DNA of 64,000 bases from CAWKGC01 sp963849005 (lineage in GTDB: Bacteria; Pseudomonadota; Gammaproteobacteria; Burkholderiales; Usitatibacteraceae), in contig CAWKGC010000023.1 of NCBI GenBank assembly GCA_963849005.1, forward strand, positions 1 through 64,000, given 5' to 3'. Under the pieces are notes generated by a model, which was given only the letters and a program-made list of their open reading frames with translations, was not told where the DNA came from and did not search any database. This document shows positions 7,350 through 15,747 of this stretch, in pieces; within the stretch, counting starts at the first letter, position 1; every line of letters starts with the position of its first letter. Made by a program: the position numbers and the translations under genes.

Positions 7350-8603
7350 TTAATAATTCTCAAACAACGATCCAGCAACCCAGTCGGTACTGCCTGGTGC
7401 GTCACGATCAAAGCCACCGCTTACACTCGATGAATTACCGGTTGCTGTGTTTTGGGCACCACCAGAAACAGTAGACCACTCACCGATAGCATCGTTATTC
7501 AGACCGCCCGTCACGGTTGCAGAGATACCGTGAGCGGCACCATTCACTCCCCCATTTACTACAGAATTGGTCCCCCACGCTGTATTTCCAGTGCCCCCAC
7601 TAACCCGGGAGTAGGCTCCGGCGGCTATGTTGTTCTGCCCGCCTGCCGCGCTGGCGCCCTCAGCCGTTGCAGACACATATGAACCGCCACTGACAATTGC
7701 AACTAATCCTGAAGCAGTGTTGTTCCTTCCACCGCTGACTGCCGAACCTTCATTACTGGCTATGTTGTCGTACCCACCAGTGATTGACGAATGCTCCCCG
7801 CTGGCTAAGTTACTTCTTCCGCCGCTGATCGATGACACATAACCGCTAGCTTCGTTGCCTGCGTACCCCATGCCTTCATAGCTTCCTCCACCACTGACTG
7901 ATGAATAGGCACCACTGGCTGTGTTACCACGCCCACCACTGACGGAAGAAGAATCCCCGCTGGCTGTGTTCCCCCACCCACCACTGACAGACGAAAAGTA
8001 AAAGCTGGCTATGTTGTTGACGCCACCACTGACCGATGAAAAGTCTCCAGAGGTTTCATTATCGACACCAACGACCATGCCACCAAATGAAGAGTAATTA
8101 TTTTCCGCACCGACAACGAGGTTATGGGAACCGCTCCGCCTGTCGCACAAGTACCCGTCTGGACAGTCCGCGTCACCTCTGGTCTCGTTATAACCGATAA
8201 TCAGGTTGCCAGTTCCGTTAGGCGAATCTGTCACCTCGGTTCCGTTGACGATCTGTACGTTCATGCCTGTGAAGCGAAGCGTGTCATAACCAGTGTTTGG
8301 ATCTATTAAGCGCTCTACGCCATCGAAGCGTGGGTCAGAGCCTGCACCGCCCGTATCTATTTCATCGATTTGGCTTTGTAGATCACTGTCCGCTGCCTGC
8401 AAGGCTGCTATATCATCACCCGCGCTGGAGTCAGCAGCAGTGTTTGCAGCCAGATCCGCTTGCAGCGTGGCAACCAGCGCTTCCAGCGCAACAACTCTCT
8501 GCTCCAGGGTAGGCTTCGATGATGACGGACCCGCGACAGCAGATAACGGCAGACATAGCAGGAGAACGGCTAGAGCACAATAGGATGGGAATCTGGATTT
8601 CAT
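7350..8603 (-). CDS. Secreted protein with YadA/Hep_Hag-like head repeats, no membrane anchor
   Basis: The start chosen is the ATG at 8603, seven bases after GGGAG; an upstream in-frame ATG at 8630 lacks this spacing. Residues 1-24 (MKSRFPSYCALAVLLLCLPL...) form a signal peptide. Residues ~30-80 are a heptad-rich coiled coil (LEQRVVALEALVATLQADL, SDLQSQIDEID). From about residue 150 the chain is built of repeats of 14-16 residues of the type S-S-V-S-G-G-x-x-N-T-A-S-G, the left-handed parallel roll found in heads of trimeric autotransporters. A beta-barrel anchor, which would make it a surface adhesin, is absent. The product is presumably exported and may be periplasmic, released, or held by another protein. 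It is monocistronic with its own terminator. Confidence 0.72.
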   Translation of the reverse strand: MKSRFPSYCALAVLLLCLPLSAVAGPSSSKPTLEQRVVALEALVATLQADLAANTAADSSAGDDIAALQAADSDLQSQIDEIDTGGAGSDPRFDGVERLIDPNTGYDTLRFTGMNVQIVNGTEVTDSPNGTGNLIIGYNETRGDADCPDGYLCDRRSGSHNLVVGAENNYSSFGGMVVGVDNETSGDFSSVSGGVNNIASFYFSSVSGGWGNTASGDSSSVSGGRGNTASGAYSSVSGGGSYEGMGYAGNEASGYVSSISGGRSNLASGEHSSITGGYDNIASNEGSAVSGGRNNTASGLVAIVSGGSYVSATAEGASAAGGQNNIAAGAYSRVSGGTGNTAWGTNSVVNGGVNGAAHGISATVTGGLNNDAIGEWSTVSGGAQNTATGNSSSVSGGFDRDAPGSTDWVAGSLFENY

Positions 8604-8812
8604 GACATTACTCCCTTTAAAGAGGGACAATCAAGGTACTCCAGGACGAAGAGCTTGGATATGACCTAGGTTTGGTAATTAGTGCTCAATGCCGGTTTTG
8701 AACGGAACCGACAAACGGGGCTTTTTGTTGGGCCATTACCTCTCATCTGCGGTTAGCGTTACCATACCAGGGCGAATCCCATTCCCTTCTATGAGTGCAA
8801 AAGGCGACAACT

Positions 8813-9928
8813 ATGAACTGCAAAGGCTTGCTGATAGCAGTTTTGATTCTTGCCCTTACTTCCTGCGATAAGCAACCTGCCGTCCAGGTTCCTGAACTTA
8901 CGGTGCTTGAACAAACCCAGCGCGATGCTGAAGCCGGTGATCCTGCCGCCCAATTCAACCTCGGCATAATGTATGGCAAGGGCGAAGGTGTTCCGCAGGA
9001 CGATGCCGAAGCCGTCAAATGGTATCGCATGGCTGCAGAACAGGGACATGCCCCTGCCCAATACAACCTCGGTGTCATGTATGGCGAAGGGGAAGGTGTT
9101 CCGCAGGACTATGCCGAAGCCGTCAAATGGTATCGCCTGGCTGCAGAACAGGGACATGCCCCTGCCCAATACAACCTCGGTGTCATGTATGGCGAAGGGG
9201 AAGGTGTTCCGCAGGATGATGCCGAAGCCGTGAAGTGGTATCGCATGGCTGCAGAACAGGGATATGCCAATGCCCAAGACAACCTCGGCGTCATGTATGC
9301 CTCTGGCCGAGGTGTTCCGAAGAATGGTGCCGAAGCCGCGAAGTGGCATCGCATAGCTGCAGAACAGGGAGATGCCCGTGCCCAATTCAACCTCGGCGTC
9401 ATTTATGACACCGGAGATGGTGTTCCGCAGGATGATGCCGAAGCCGTGAAGTGGTATCGCCTGGCTGCAGAACAGGGATACGCCGACGCCCAATTCAACC
9501 TTGGTGTCATGTATGGCAACGGACGAGGTGTTCCTCAGGACTATGCCGAAGCCGTGAAATGGTATCGCATGGCTGCAGAACAGGGACATGCCCATGCCCA
9601 ATTCAACCTCGGTGTCATGTATGGCAACGGACGAGGTGTTCCGCAGGACTATGCCGAAGCTGTCAAATGGTATCGCCTGGCTGCAGAACAGGGACATGCC
9701 AATGCCCAAAACAACCTCGGCGCCTCGTATGCCAAGGGCGAAGGCGTGCCACAGGACTTTGCTGAAGCATACACATGGTTTAGTTTGGCTGCGGCTAGTG
9801 GCGATGCGGATGCGGCAAAAAATCGAGAGACGGCATCTAAGGAGCTACCCGCCGAAGCACTGATTGCAGCCCAGCAACGTGCCACTAAGCTGTTTGAGGA
9901 AATCGAAGCCCGAAAAAGCGTCTTCTAA
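8813..9928 (+). CDS. Sel1-repeat lipoprotein
   Basis: The start at 8813 (MNCKGLLIAVLILAL) is preceded by AAGGCGAC; an in-frame ATG at 8795 would bury the signal sequence. LALTSC is a lipobox, so the mature protein should be lipid-anchored at Cys. Eight 36-residue Sel1-like repeats follow (A-Q-F-N-L-G-V-M-Y-G-x-G-x-G-V-P-Q-D-x-A-E-A-V-K type), then a shorter terminal repeat (YTWFSLAAASGDADA) and a helix. Such solenoids mediate protein-protein contacts in the envelope; the partner is unknown. Several adjacent repeats are almost identical in DNA, so unit number could change by recombination. It is divergent from the head-repeat gene. Confidence 0.8.
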   Translation: MNCKGLLIAVLILALTSCDKQPAVQVPELTVLEQTQRDAEAGDPAAQFNLGIMYGKGEGVPQDDAEAVKWYRMAAEQGHAPAQYNLGVMYGEGEGVPQDYAEAVKWYRLAAEQGHAPAQYNLGVMYGEGEGVPQDDAEAVKWYRMAAEQGYANAQDNLGVMYASGRGVPKNGAEAAKWHRIAAEQGDARAQFNLGVIYDTGDGVPQDDAEAVKWYRLAAEQGYADAQFNLGVMYGNGRGVPQDYAEAVKWYRMAAEQGHAHAQFNLGVMYGNGRGVPQDYAEAVKWYRLAAEQGHANAQNNLGASYAKGEGVPQDFAEAYTWFSLAAASGDADAAKNRETASKELPAEALIAAQQRATKLFEEIEARKSVF

Positions 9929-9944
9929 CTAATGTCGGTGGGGT

Positions 9945-10136
9945 TTACTTCTGCCGCAGCCGATACCGCCCAGGTGGAAGCGTTGTGTAGTCGAAGGGGT
10001 TTGTAACCAGCTTTCCGTCCCGCTTGAAGTCCCGCCAGCCGTCATTCTCATAATCCCAGCGTTGCAGCACATCGCCCGGCTTGTTTCTGCCGTAGTCGAT
10101 TTCCAGGCCCAGGTCGCCAGCGGATAGATTAACCAT
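9945..10136 (-). CDS. 63-aa hypothetical protein, copy 2
   Basis: MVNLSAGDLGLEIDYGRNKP, then GDVLQRWDYENDGWRDF and a basic tail; the second copy of the protein at 7083-7274, on the same strand. The duplication extends upstream of the start codon through the hairpin region. It lies downstream of the nuclease gene at 10262-11380 and 16 bases from the end of the converging Sel1 gene. No family recognised. Confidence 0.5.
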   Translation of the reverse strand: MVNLSAGDLGLEIDYGRNKPGDVLQRWDYENDGWRDFKRDGKLVTNPFDYTTLPPGRYRLRQK

Positions 10137-10149
10137 TCGGGAATTATGC

Positions 10150-10181
10150 AGGAAAAGGGCCGCCAGTGATTGACGGGCCCG
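10150..10181 (-). repeat. Degenerate copy of the terminator-like hairpin
   Basis: On the minus strand GGGCC and GGCCC flank a segment containing GTCAATCACTGGCGGCC, close to the terminators at 7290-7319 and 14005-14034, and are followed by UUUUCC. The stem is reduced to about five pairs here, so termination would be weak. It could still serve the nuclease gene that ends at 10262. Confidence 0.45.
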
Positions 10182-10261
10182 GTATATGGGGAGTCCAAAA
10201 TGCTGTTAACAGCCATGATTCAAAATTGACTGTCGCACGATTTATTTGAAGTCACGAACTC

Positions 10262-11380
10262 TCATTTATTAGCCGCAGCAATTCCAACAATTGCCCGACT
10301 CAGTTGATCTGCTTGGCATGGAGGCTCGGGGGTTATCTCAATTTCAAACATGGAGCCGCCTTGCAACGAAGACTTCTTCTTCCTCTTCTCAAACATCAGT
10401 CCCTCTAAAACACCAATTGGTTTGCCATCCAGAATATGCTGGAAAAGTGGGTCCGGCGATCGAATCTGGTGACGCAGAATTACCCATCCTTTTTCTTTAA
10501 TATTCACCTGAGTAAAGAGTGACTTATTTGATTCCTCCCACTTCAATGAATATCCCTGAGTGTTTTCCGTTGCCTGAATTTTGTGTTCAGCCAACTCAAC
10601 GAACAGATCATCCAGAGCCAGTCTCTGCTCTTCGGAAAGTTTTTCTTCCCGCAATTTCATTTTTTCAATTCCAGCGGACTGATCACGGGAGTATTCGGCA
10701 ACCAACGGTATTTGTGGTAATGATGCGTATCTTCTCCAAATTATTCGCGAAATGTAGTTATCAAACTCCTCCCTCAAATCCATCAAGATGAGGTCATATT
10801 TCGAATTTGTCTGCTCGGAGAATGACATCAGCTGCATCAGATTACGAACGGCCCTATAGGCGAACTGAGTGTTTGGCGCAGGAGCGCAGAGAATCACAAC
10901 CCGACAGATTCCAGCTTTAATGTTGCTTTCAAGCCGTTTGACAAACTGACGACGCCATTCAGTCTTATTCTTTCCCACGATCACGGGATCATTGGAGAGC
11001 GCTTCAATCACATCATCCAATGTACCGAAATCAGAACCCTGTCCCTGGCCTACAATCGAGAATAGTTGTTCCAGGAACTCATCGCCCTCGTAGTGAATGA
11101 GATGGGACTGGAGATCAGAAGCATAATTCAGTGCTTGCGGATAGACCTCCCGCTTCACACGAGCATCGCTGTAACGCTTGCACTCAACAAACGTAATAAT
11201 CGCATTCGTATCGAGAAATAGATTGTCCACTGGGCCACTGCCCAAAGGCACTTCTCTACCCAGGGAGACCATTTTGGGGGTGTCCGGACAATTTTCCGGA
11301 TTGATCTCAGGTATCCCAGATAAGACCAATTCCGGCTTGTCGTGCACCAGCAGCTGCAATTCTTCCTCTCGTTTAAACAT
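10262..11380 (-). CDS. PD-(D/E)XK-type nuclease-like protein
   Basis: A 372-residue protein. The N-terminal ~110 residues contain EEELQLLVHDKPELVL, then GPVDNLFLDTNAIITFVECK and REVYPQALNYASDL. D...(x)~13...E-C-K followed by a conserved Gln is the active-site pattern of the PD-(D/E)XK superfamily (DUF91/NucS-like or restriction-endonuclease-like). The remaining two thirds show no motif that I know. A DNA-cleaving role, possibly in defence, is inferred from the fold signature and from the company it keeps (cyclase and restriction genes downstream in the island). No partner methylase or helicase is adjacent. Confidence 0.6.
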   Translation of the reverse strand: MFKREEELQLLVHDKPELVLSGIPEINPENCPDTPKMVSLGREVPLGSGPVDNLFLDTNAIITFVECKRYSDARVKREVYPQALNYASDLQSHLIHYEGDEFLEQLFSIVGQGQGSDFGTLDDVIEALSNDPVIVGKNKTEWRRQFVKRLESNIKAGICRVVILCAPAPNTQFAYRAVRNLMQLMSFSEQTNSKYDLILMDLREEFDNYISRIIWRRYASLPQIPLVAEYSRDQSAGIEKMKLREEKLSEEQRLALDDLFVELAEHKIQATENTQGYSLKWEESNKSLFTQVNIKEKGWVILRHQIRSPDPLFQHILDGKPIGVLEGLMFEKRKKKSSLQGGSMFEIEITPEPPCQADQLSRAIVGIAAANK

Positions 11381-12015
11381 GTCTCTTGGCGACTACCCCT
11401 GTCGTTTTAGGTAGTTTATCCACTGATCCGGGAGATGTAACGAAACATCTGTGCATCAGGGTTTTTCAAAACAAAATAGCATGGAAATATTTGATCAAAG
11501 CGCTGGCCAGTCGGCGAGCACCAAGCTAAGTCAATGTAAGCGGGCGGGGTCGGTTACTGCGTGGGGGGCTATAGGGGTCGGTCGGGGTGCAAGCCACCAA
11601 TCGAGAAGGGCTGCTTCTGGCCGTTTTGAGAACTTTAGTTCGTTGAAATTTAGCGCCGACGAATCGCTTCTTTCCTCGCAATACCGGAACCACGCCTTAC
11701 TGGGTGGCTTATCTCTCCAGTCGACCCAGTGCGGAACTCCGCTGATGCTTGTGGGGGGTGATGGTGCAAGAGGAACACCGATTCCGATTGCCTGCTCGAT
11801 TCTGGGCACGGTGCGTGTAGGCTTTTGACTCAACTCTTCACGGAATTCATTCAGAAATGTGAATCTAATTGTCACGCAAGATCGTTGGGTGTAGCGTTGA
11901 CTGCTAGCCAAAGAAGAAAAATGATCTCCTCAGTGCGGTAATCGCTTCCTTTCGGCACACAGTCCCTTGCATGGATGCTCGTCGCCACGTAGTTGCTGGT
12001 ATGGGGGTATTCGGT
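11381..12015. other. Intergenic stretch, no supported gene
   Basis: About 630 bases between two divergent genes. A minus-strand reading frame of 126 codons (11531-11911) exists but has no recognisable motif, no clear ribosome binding site and a composition that does not convince me. Promoters for both flanking genes must lie here. The segment GGGCTGCTTCTGGCCGTTTT near 11608 resembles other degenerate fragments around 14050, 14190, 14940 and 15040. Confidence 0.4.
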
Positions 12016-13911
12016 ATGAAACATCTTATTACGCTAGTTTTCCTAACTCTTCTTTTTACCTTAGCACCACCTATATTCGCTCAGACGCCAGGGACAGTCT
12101 CAGTAAGTCCGGCAGCTAAAACGTGGATTACCACGCCAAATCAAATAATTGTTAAAAGCCCCGGAGCAACACAGATCTTTTACACTGTTGAGAACACCTA
12201 TGACGGTAGTTCGCCGAAAAACCCAATAGCGCCAACGCCTTGGTCACCCAACTACTACTATGACGGTATTCTAGACGGACCAACTGCTGCACTTAGCTAT
12301 TGGGGATTCAACGGACAGTACAGACAAACAAAGTTACTCTTCATTGGCTGCAACAGTTCTGGTTGTGGCCCTGTCAGTTCGGTGTATACCTATGGTGTCA
12401 ATATGGTCAGTGCAAACTCTGCCTTGTTTTGGGGTTGGAAATTTGAACCAAGTGCCGTAGGCCCACTTGCATCAACCGACCACGTGTATGGACGTGCCAG
12501 AATTTATAATAAGTTAACATCGACTCAATTTCTTGATTTTTCAAGTTTCAGTGGTGCTGGGATCTGGGGGGTTTATCGTGCTGGTGAAGCGACTTGCTGT
12601 TTCTATAACGGTGGGTTTGGCCATGATGAACCTTTCCCTTGGGACGCATTCTCGAACGAAATACAGGGGCTTGTAATCGCCCCCGGCAGATCACGAACGA
12701 TCGATTTCATTACAGAAACGCCCGGTTCCTATACTCCTCCTCCGGGTAATTACTCGGTACAAGCAAACATTCAAATAGGAAGTGCACCTCAGTGGTATTC
12801 TGAAGTTCCAACATATATAAAAAATACTCTGACGTGGAGTGTTGAAAAACCACAGCCTACAAATTACGGACTGTTTATCGGCGCATATGATCCTCGGTTC
12901 AGATGGGATTTGCTTAATATTGTCGACTTTAGCCGTAATGCCGGAACAATGGCAACAGCGTTCGCGGCACGTCCTAACACAAAGGCCTATGTTTTGACCG
13001 GGGATTTGAGCCTTGATTCTAATGGCAACCAGGTAGACCCAATAACACTCGGTGATATTCAGCGGAAGCTACGGGACATTCGCTCACAAATGCGATCAGA
13101 AGATACATTGACGCTATACATTAACAACCATGGTGGCTCCGCTGTGCCCGGTTCCACTGTAACTGATACTGGGATAGGTGATGAGATCATATATGTTGGG
13201 GATTATTTGTGGGATAACCAGCTTGCCGAAGAGCTAGTTAGATTTGACGGACTTCGCGTCATGGTTTTCCTCGATACTTGCCACGGTGGTGGCTTTTGGG
13301 GGGGCAGTGATCTAAAGGAGAGCCCACCCGAGGGATTGGGCTTTAATGATTTGAACCAACTAAATAACATTGCGCTCTATTCTGGGGCGGCAGAAGACAA
13401 GAAGGAATATGCATTAGGACGCTGGTCGTTCTGGGGTTTAGCGCTACTCGAAGCATTCCAAACGCCCATAATTTGGAGTCCTAGCGGACTGGCAAGCTTC
13501 CTTGAAGAAAGAACCCTGGAAATCGCAGACGACCGTCAAGAAGCACCTGTTTGGTACACCCTGGGACCCGGCGATCCAGTTCTCCCAGATAGCTCTTTGA
13601 TTCAAACCTTTGATGTGAAATCGGCCGATTTCAACAATGCCGAAACATTTCTTGCCGGGCCCGAACCGTTATTGCAATTCGACAGTCTTATTGCGGCTGT
13701 GGAAGATACAGGCCCAGGGAAAAGTCTCTTCAATAAAATGGTGGATGCAAAAGCTTACTATGAAGTAGGCGATGATGTGGCAGCTTGTGAGACTCTTAAG
13801 GCTTTCATTCATGAGGTAAATGCACAAACAGGCAAGAAAATCTCCTTGGGTGATGCTGAAAGTATCATTGCATCAGCTGTGTTCACCATGGCCGCGATTG
13901 GTTGCTACTGA
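12016..13911 (+). CDS. Secreted caspase-fold (C14/C13-like) protein
   Basis: The start chosen at 12016 gives a clean signal peptide (MKHLITLVFLTLLFTLAPPI...AQ). An upstream in-frame ATG at 11971 would add 15 polar residues. Residues ~25-90 resemble a bacterial Ig-like or chitobiase-type beta domain (TPGTVSVSPAAKTW...IFYTVENTYDG). The C-terminal half carries a caspase-hemoglobinase core: DTLTLYINNHGG with the likely catalytic His372 and LRVMVFLDTCHGGGFW with Cys422, plus an upstream GAYDPRF strand. The predicted product is an exported cysteine peptidase of 631 residues. The exact clan member (C13 versus C14) and the substrate are unknown. A hairpin terminator follows. Base composition is low in G+C like the rest of the island. 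Confidence 0.68.
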   Translation: MKHLITLVFLTLLFTLAPPIFAQTPGTVSVSPAAKTWITTPNQIIVKSPGATQIFYTVENTYDGSSPKNPIAPTPWSPNYYYDGILDGPTAALSYWGFNGQYRQTKLLFIGCNSSGCGPVSSVYTYGVNMVSANSALFWGWKFEPSAVGPLASTDHVYGRARIYNKLTSTQFLDFSSFSGAGIWGVYRAGEATCCFYNGGFGHDEPFPWDAFSNEIQGLVIAPGRSRTIDFITETPGSYTPPPGNYSVQANIQIGSAPQWYSEVPTYIKNTLTWSVEKPQPTNYGLFIGAYDPRFRWDLLNIVDFSRNAGTMATAFAARPNTKAYVLTGDLSLDSNGNQVDPITLGDIQRKLRDIRSQMRSEDTLTLYINNHGGSAVPGSTVTDTGIGDEIIYVGDYLWDNQLAEELVRFDGLRVMVFLDTCHGGGFWGGSDLKESPPEGLGFNDLNQLNNIALYSGAAEDKKEYALGRWSFWGLALLEAFQTPIIWSPSGLASFLEERTLEIADDRQEAPVWYTLGPGDPVLPDSSLIQTFDVKSADFNNAETFLAGPEPLLQFDSLIAAVEDTGPGKSLFNKMVDAKAYYEVGDDVAACETLKAFIHEVNAQTGKKISLGDAESIIASAVFTMAAIGCY

Positions 13912-14004
13912 AACGCACTTTTCATTCGGTGGTGATCCCGTAATGGGCTATGCGACAGACTGGGTTTTACGGATGGCCGCCACGAAAAGACGATGTGAAT
14001 AAAG

Positions 14005-14034
14005 CGGGCCGTCAATCATTGGCGGCCTTTTATT
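14005..14034 (+). terminator. Rho-independent terminator after the caspase-like gene
   Basis: GGCCG (14007-14011) pairs with CGGCC (14023-14027), with extra CAAT/ATTG pairing inside, followed by TTTTATT. The hairpin core matches the ones near 7300 and 10165 in sequence, not just in shape. The rest of 13912-14263 holds no gene that I can support. Confidence 0.7.
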
Positions 14035-14263
14035 GTGTTTGCCAGCGACTGCTTGGCCGGAACCGCTTATTCGTGTTGCTGAAATCTGCACGAATCCTAC
14101 GGCAGCTTCTCTAATCGGGCCTTAATGTCAAGTTCCCATTGTTTATAACATATCTATGGTCGCGTCTTTGCGTACGGGGTAAGGCAGCTTTTGGCCGAAT
14201 TGGGAACTGAGTGACGTAGTAATAAAACTTTAGTGAGTGGCTGCTTCCTGTCCGATTTTGTTG

Positions 14264-14875
14264 CTAAAAAATAGCTGCCAGCGGATGGACAGCGTGAATG
14301 TCAGGAAGTTTGCCGTGCACCTGCCCCACATGATAAAAAAGGCAATCCTGATCTGTTACTTCATATTTCCCTTTTTGGGTCTCTCGAAAAAGAAGCCAGT
14401 GCGGGCAGTTGCCAATAATACCTGGCACATCTCCGCTCCAACCATCTTCCTCCAAGGTTGTAATAGCTGAAATATACTCTCTGTAAAAGTAATGTGTCCT
14501 GTTGCTTTCAATCAAGGGATCGTTTGCTACCTCGCCTCGACTCCATTCCTGAGTGAAGTCAATGTCATCAACTACCGCGTTAAACACAAACACATTTTTT
14601 TTCTTCCAAATGTACTCATGAAATTCAGTTTTTGTAATTGTGAATGAGTATTTTCCAGCGTAAAGGGTATATCCGATTTGTGGCTGTGGGTTGAGCCTGT
14701 TAAGTAACGAATAGTTCATAAAGCAAGTATAAGAACCGCAAACAGCCTTGAAATAGAAATTCCCTACCCAGTAATACTTCTTATTCCAGAGCATGATTGG
14801 CAAACTCCGCGCTAAGTTTTGACACATTTTTTCAATCTTGGGTTGGGGATTGCGTGATCTATGGCACGCTCCCAT
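14264..14875 (-). CDS. Hypothetical protein, possibly with a displaced N-terminus
   Basis: A 203-residue frame rich in aromatic residues (LWNKKYYWVGNFYFKAVCGS, HYFYREYISAITTLEEDGWS) and ending HAVHPLAAIF. No family recognised. Just upstream, in another frame, the sequence reads ALAVSPRLELLYDTEWERAI and then PNPRLKK, which looks more protein-like than the annotated first 16 residues. The real N-terminus may therefore lie at about 14930 and be separated by an indel near 14825. A+T-rich, as is the surrounding island. Confidence 0.45.
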   Translation of the reverse strand: MGACHRSRNPQPKIEKMCQNLARSLPIMLWNKKYYWVGNFYFKAVCGSYTCFMNYSLLNRLNPQPQIGYTLYAGKYSFTITKTEFHEYIWKKKNVFVFNAVVDDIDFTQEWSRGEVANDPLIESNRTHYFYREYISAITTLEEDGWSGDVPGIIGNCPHWLLFRETQKGKYEVTDQDCLFYHVGQVHGKLPDIHAVHPLAAIF

Positions 14876-15099
14876 TCTGTATCATATAGCAATTCCAACC
14901 TTGGACTAACAGCAAGAGCGGGGGCATTATTGTCCGCTACTGGCCGATTCCAGCTATGCGTGTCGCTGAAAAATGTAGCTGTCGAATAACCGCTTTCTGA
15001 CTAAAACCAGCGTATCGTCCTTTGCAATTCCTGTGGTAGAAAGCGGTCCATTGCAGTCCAGATGTTTATCCGTGCTAGTTCGCGTGTCGACTCTGAATT

Positions 15100-15747
15100 T
15101 CACCACTCAATTTTTGCAAACTGCTTCACGCTTTCGTGCAGATACCTGGTCGTATTCTGGATGTTCTGGTGGCCCATATAAACCTGCACGGTACGCAGGT
15201 CATGTCCGCGATCAATGAGCGCGGTCCCACAGCCATGCCGCAGTGCATGGGCATTCCATTGAACACCCAGTGCGTTTTCAGAAAACTTACCGAACATCTT
15301 CTGAAAGCCATTGGCTGAAACAACGTTACCGCGTTCATTTTTGAACACGAACCCGGTCGTCGGCTTACCTTGCTCCCGGTGAACCCGCCTGAGCAGCAGC
15401 AGTTCACGTTTATCCGAAATCGGGTGCTGGGTATCAATACCGTTTTTCATGCGCTTGATGGCGATCTGACCGGCCTTCAAGTCGATGTGCTGCCACTTCA
15501 CGTTAACCAGTTCCGATACCCGGAAGGCATGGCGAAAGGCCATCCACACCATCAACTCATCTCGATCTGGATAGCGGGAGCCTTGCTGAATCGCCGCGCA
15601 CACCTTCACCACCTCTGGATCGGTCAGGTGCCGTTTACCGCGCAGTTCATCATTGGCCACCCGTGAGCGGTTGCCTGAATCATGGACATTCAACGTTTTA
15701 GTCGATTTACCCTTGCGAAAGTCGATGCCAACCACCTGATTCTTCAT
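15100..15747 (-). CDS. Small tyrosine recombinase (FimB/XerD-like)
   Basis: A complete 215-residue catalytic domain of the phage integrase family without an N-terminal core-binding domain. RHAFRVSELVNVKW carries the first Arg, HALRHGCGTAL the H-x-x-R, GHQNIQNTTRYLH the second His and the nucleophilic Tyr. AGGAGG lies nine bases before the ATG at 15747. Size and layout match the FimB/FimE invertases and the short recombinases found alone in accessory regions. No inverted-repeat switch is obvious next to it. It could have mobilised part of this cargo region. Confidence 0.82.
   Translation of the reverse strand: MKNQVVGIDFRKGKSTKTLNVHDSGNRSRVANDELRGKRHLTDPEVVKVCAAIQQGSRYPDRDELMVWMAFRHAFRVSELVNVKWQHIDLKAGQIAIKRMKNGIDTQHPISDKRELLLLRRVHREQGKPTTGFVFKNERGNVVSANGFQKMFGKFSENALGVQWNAHALRHGCGTALIDRGHDLRTVQVYMGHQNIQNTTRYLHESVKQFAKIEW

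Noticed and set aside
8789..9709. 306-codon open frame antisense to the Sel1 gene
   Set aside because: It mirrors the 36-residue Sel1 repeats and stays open only because the repeats are regular; no signal, motif or ribosome site.
11531..11911. 126-codon minus-strand frame between the nuclease and caspase-like genes
   Set aside because: No family features, no ribosome binding site; left as intergenic although coding cannot be fully excluded.
7290..14034. Integron cassette array
   Set aside because: The recurring hairpins lack clear attC core sites (RYYYAAC/GTTRRRY), and the recombinase at 15100 has no integron-specific insertion; the hairpins work as plain terminators.
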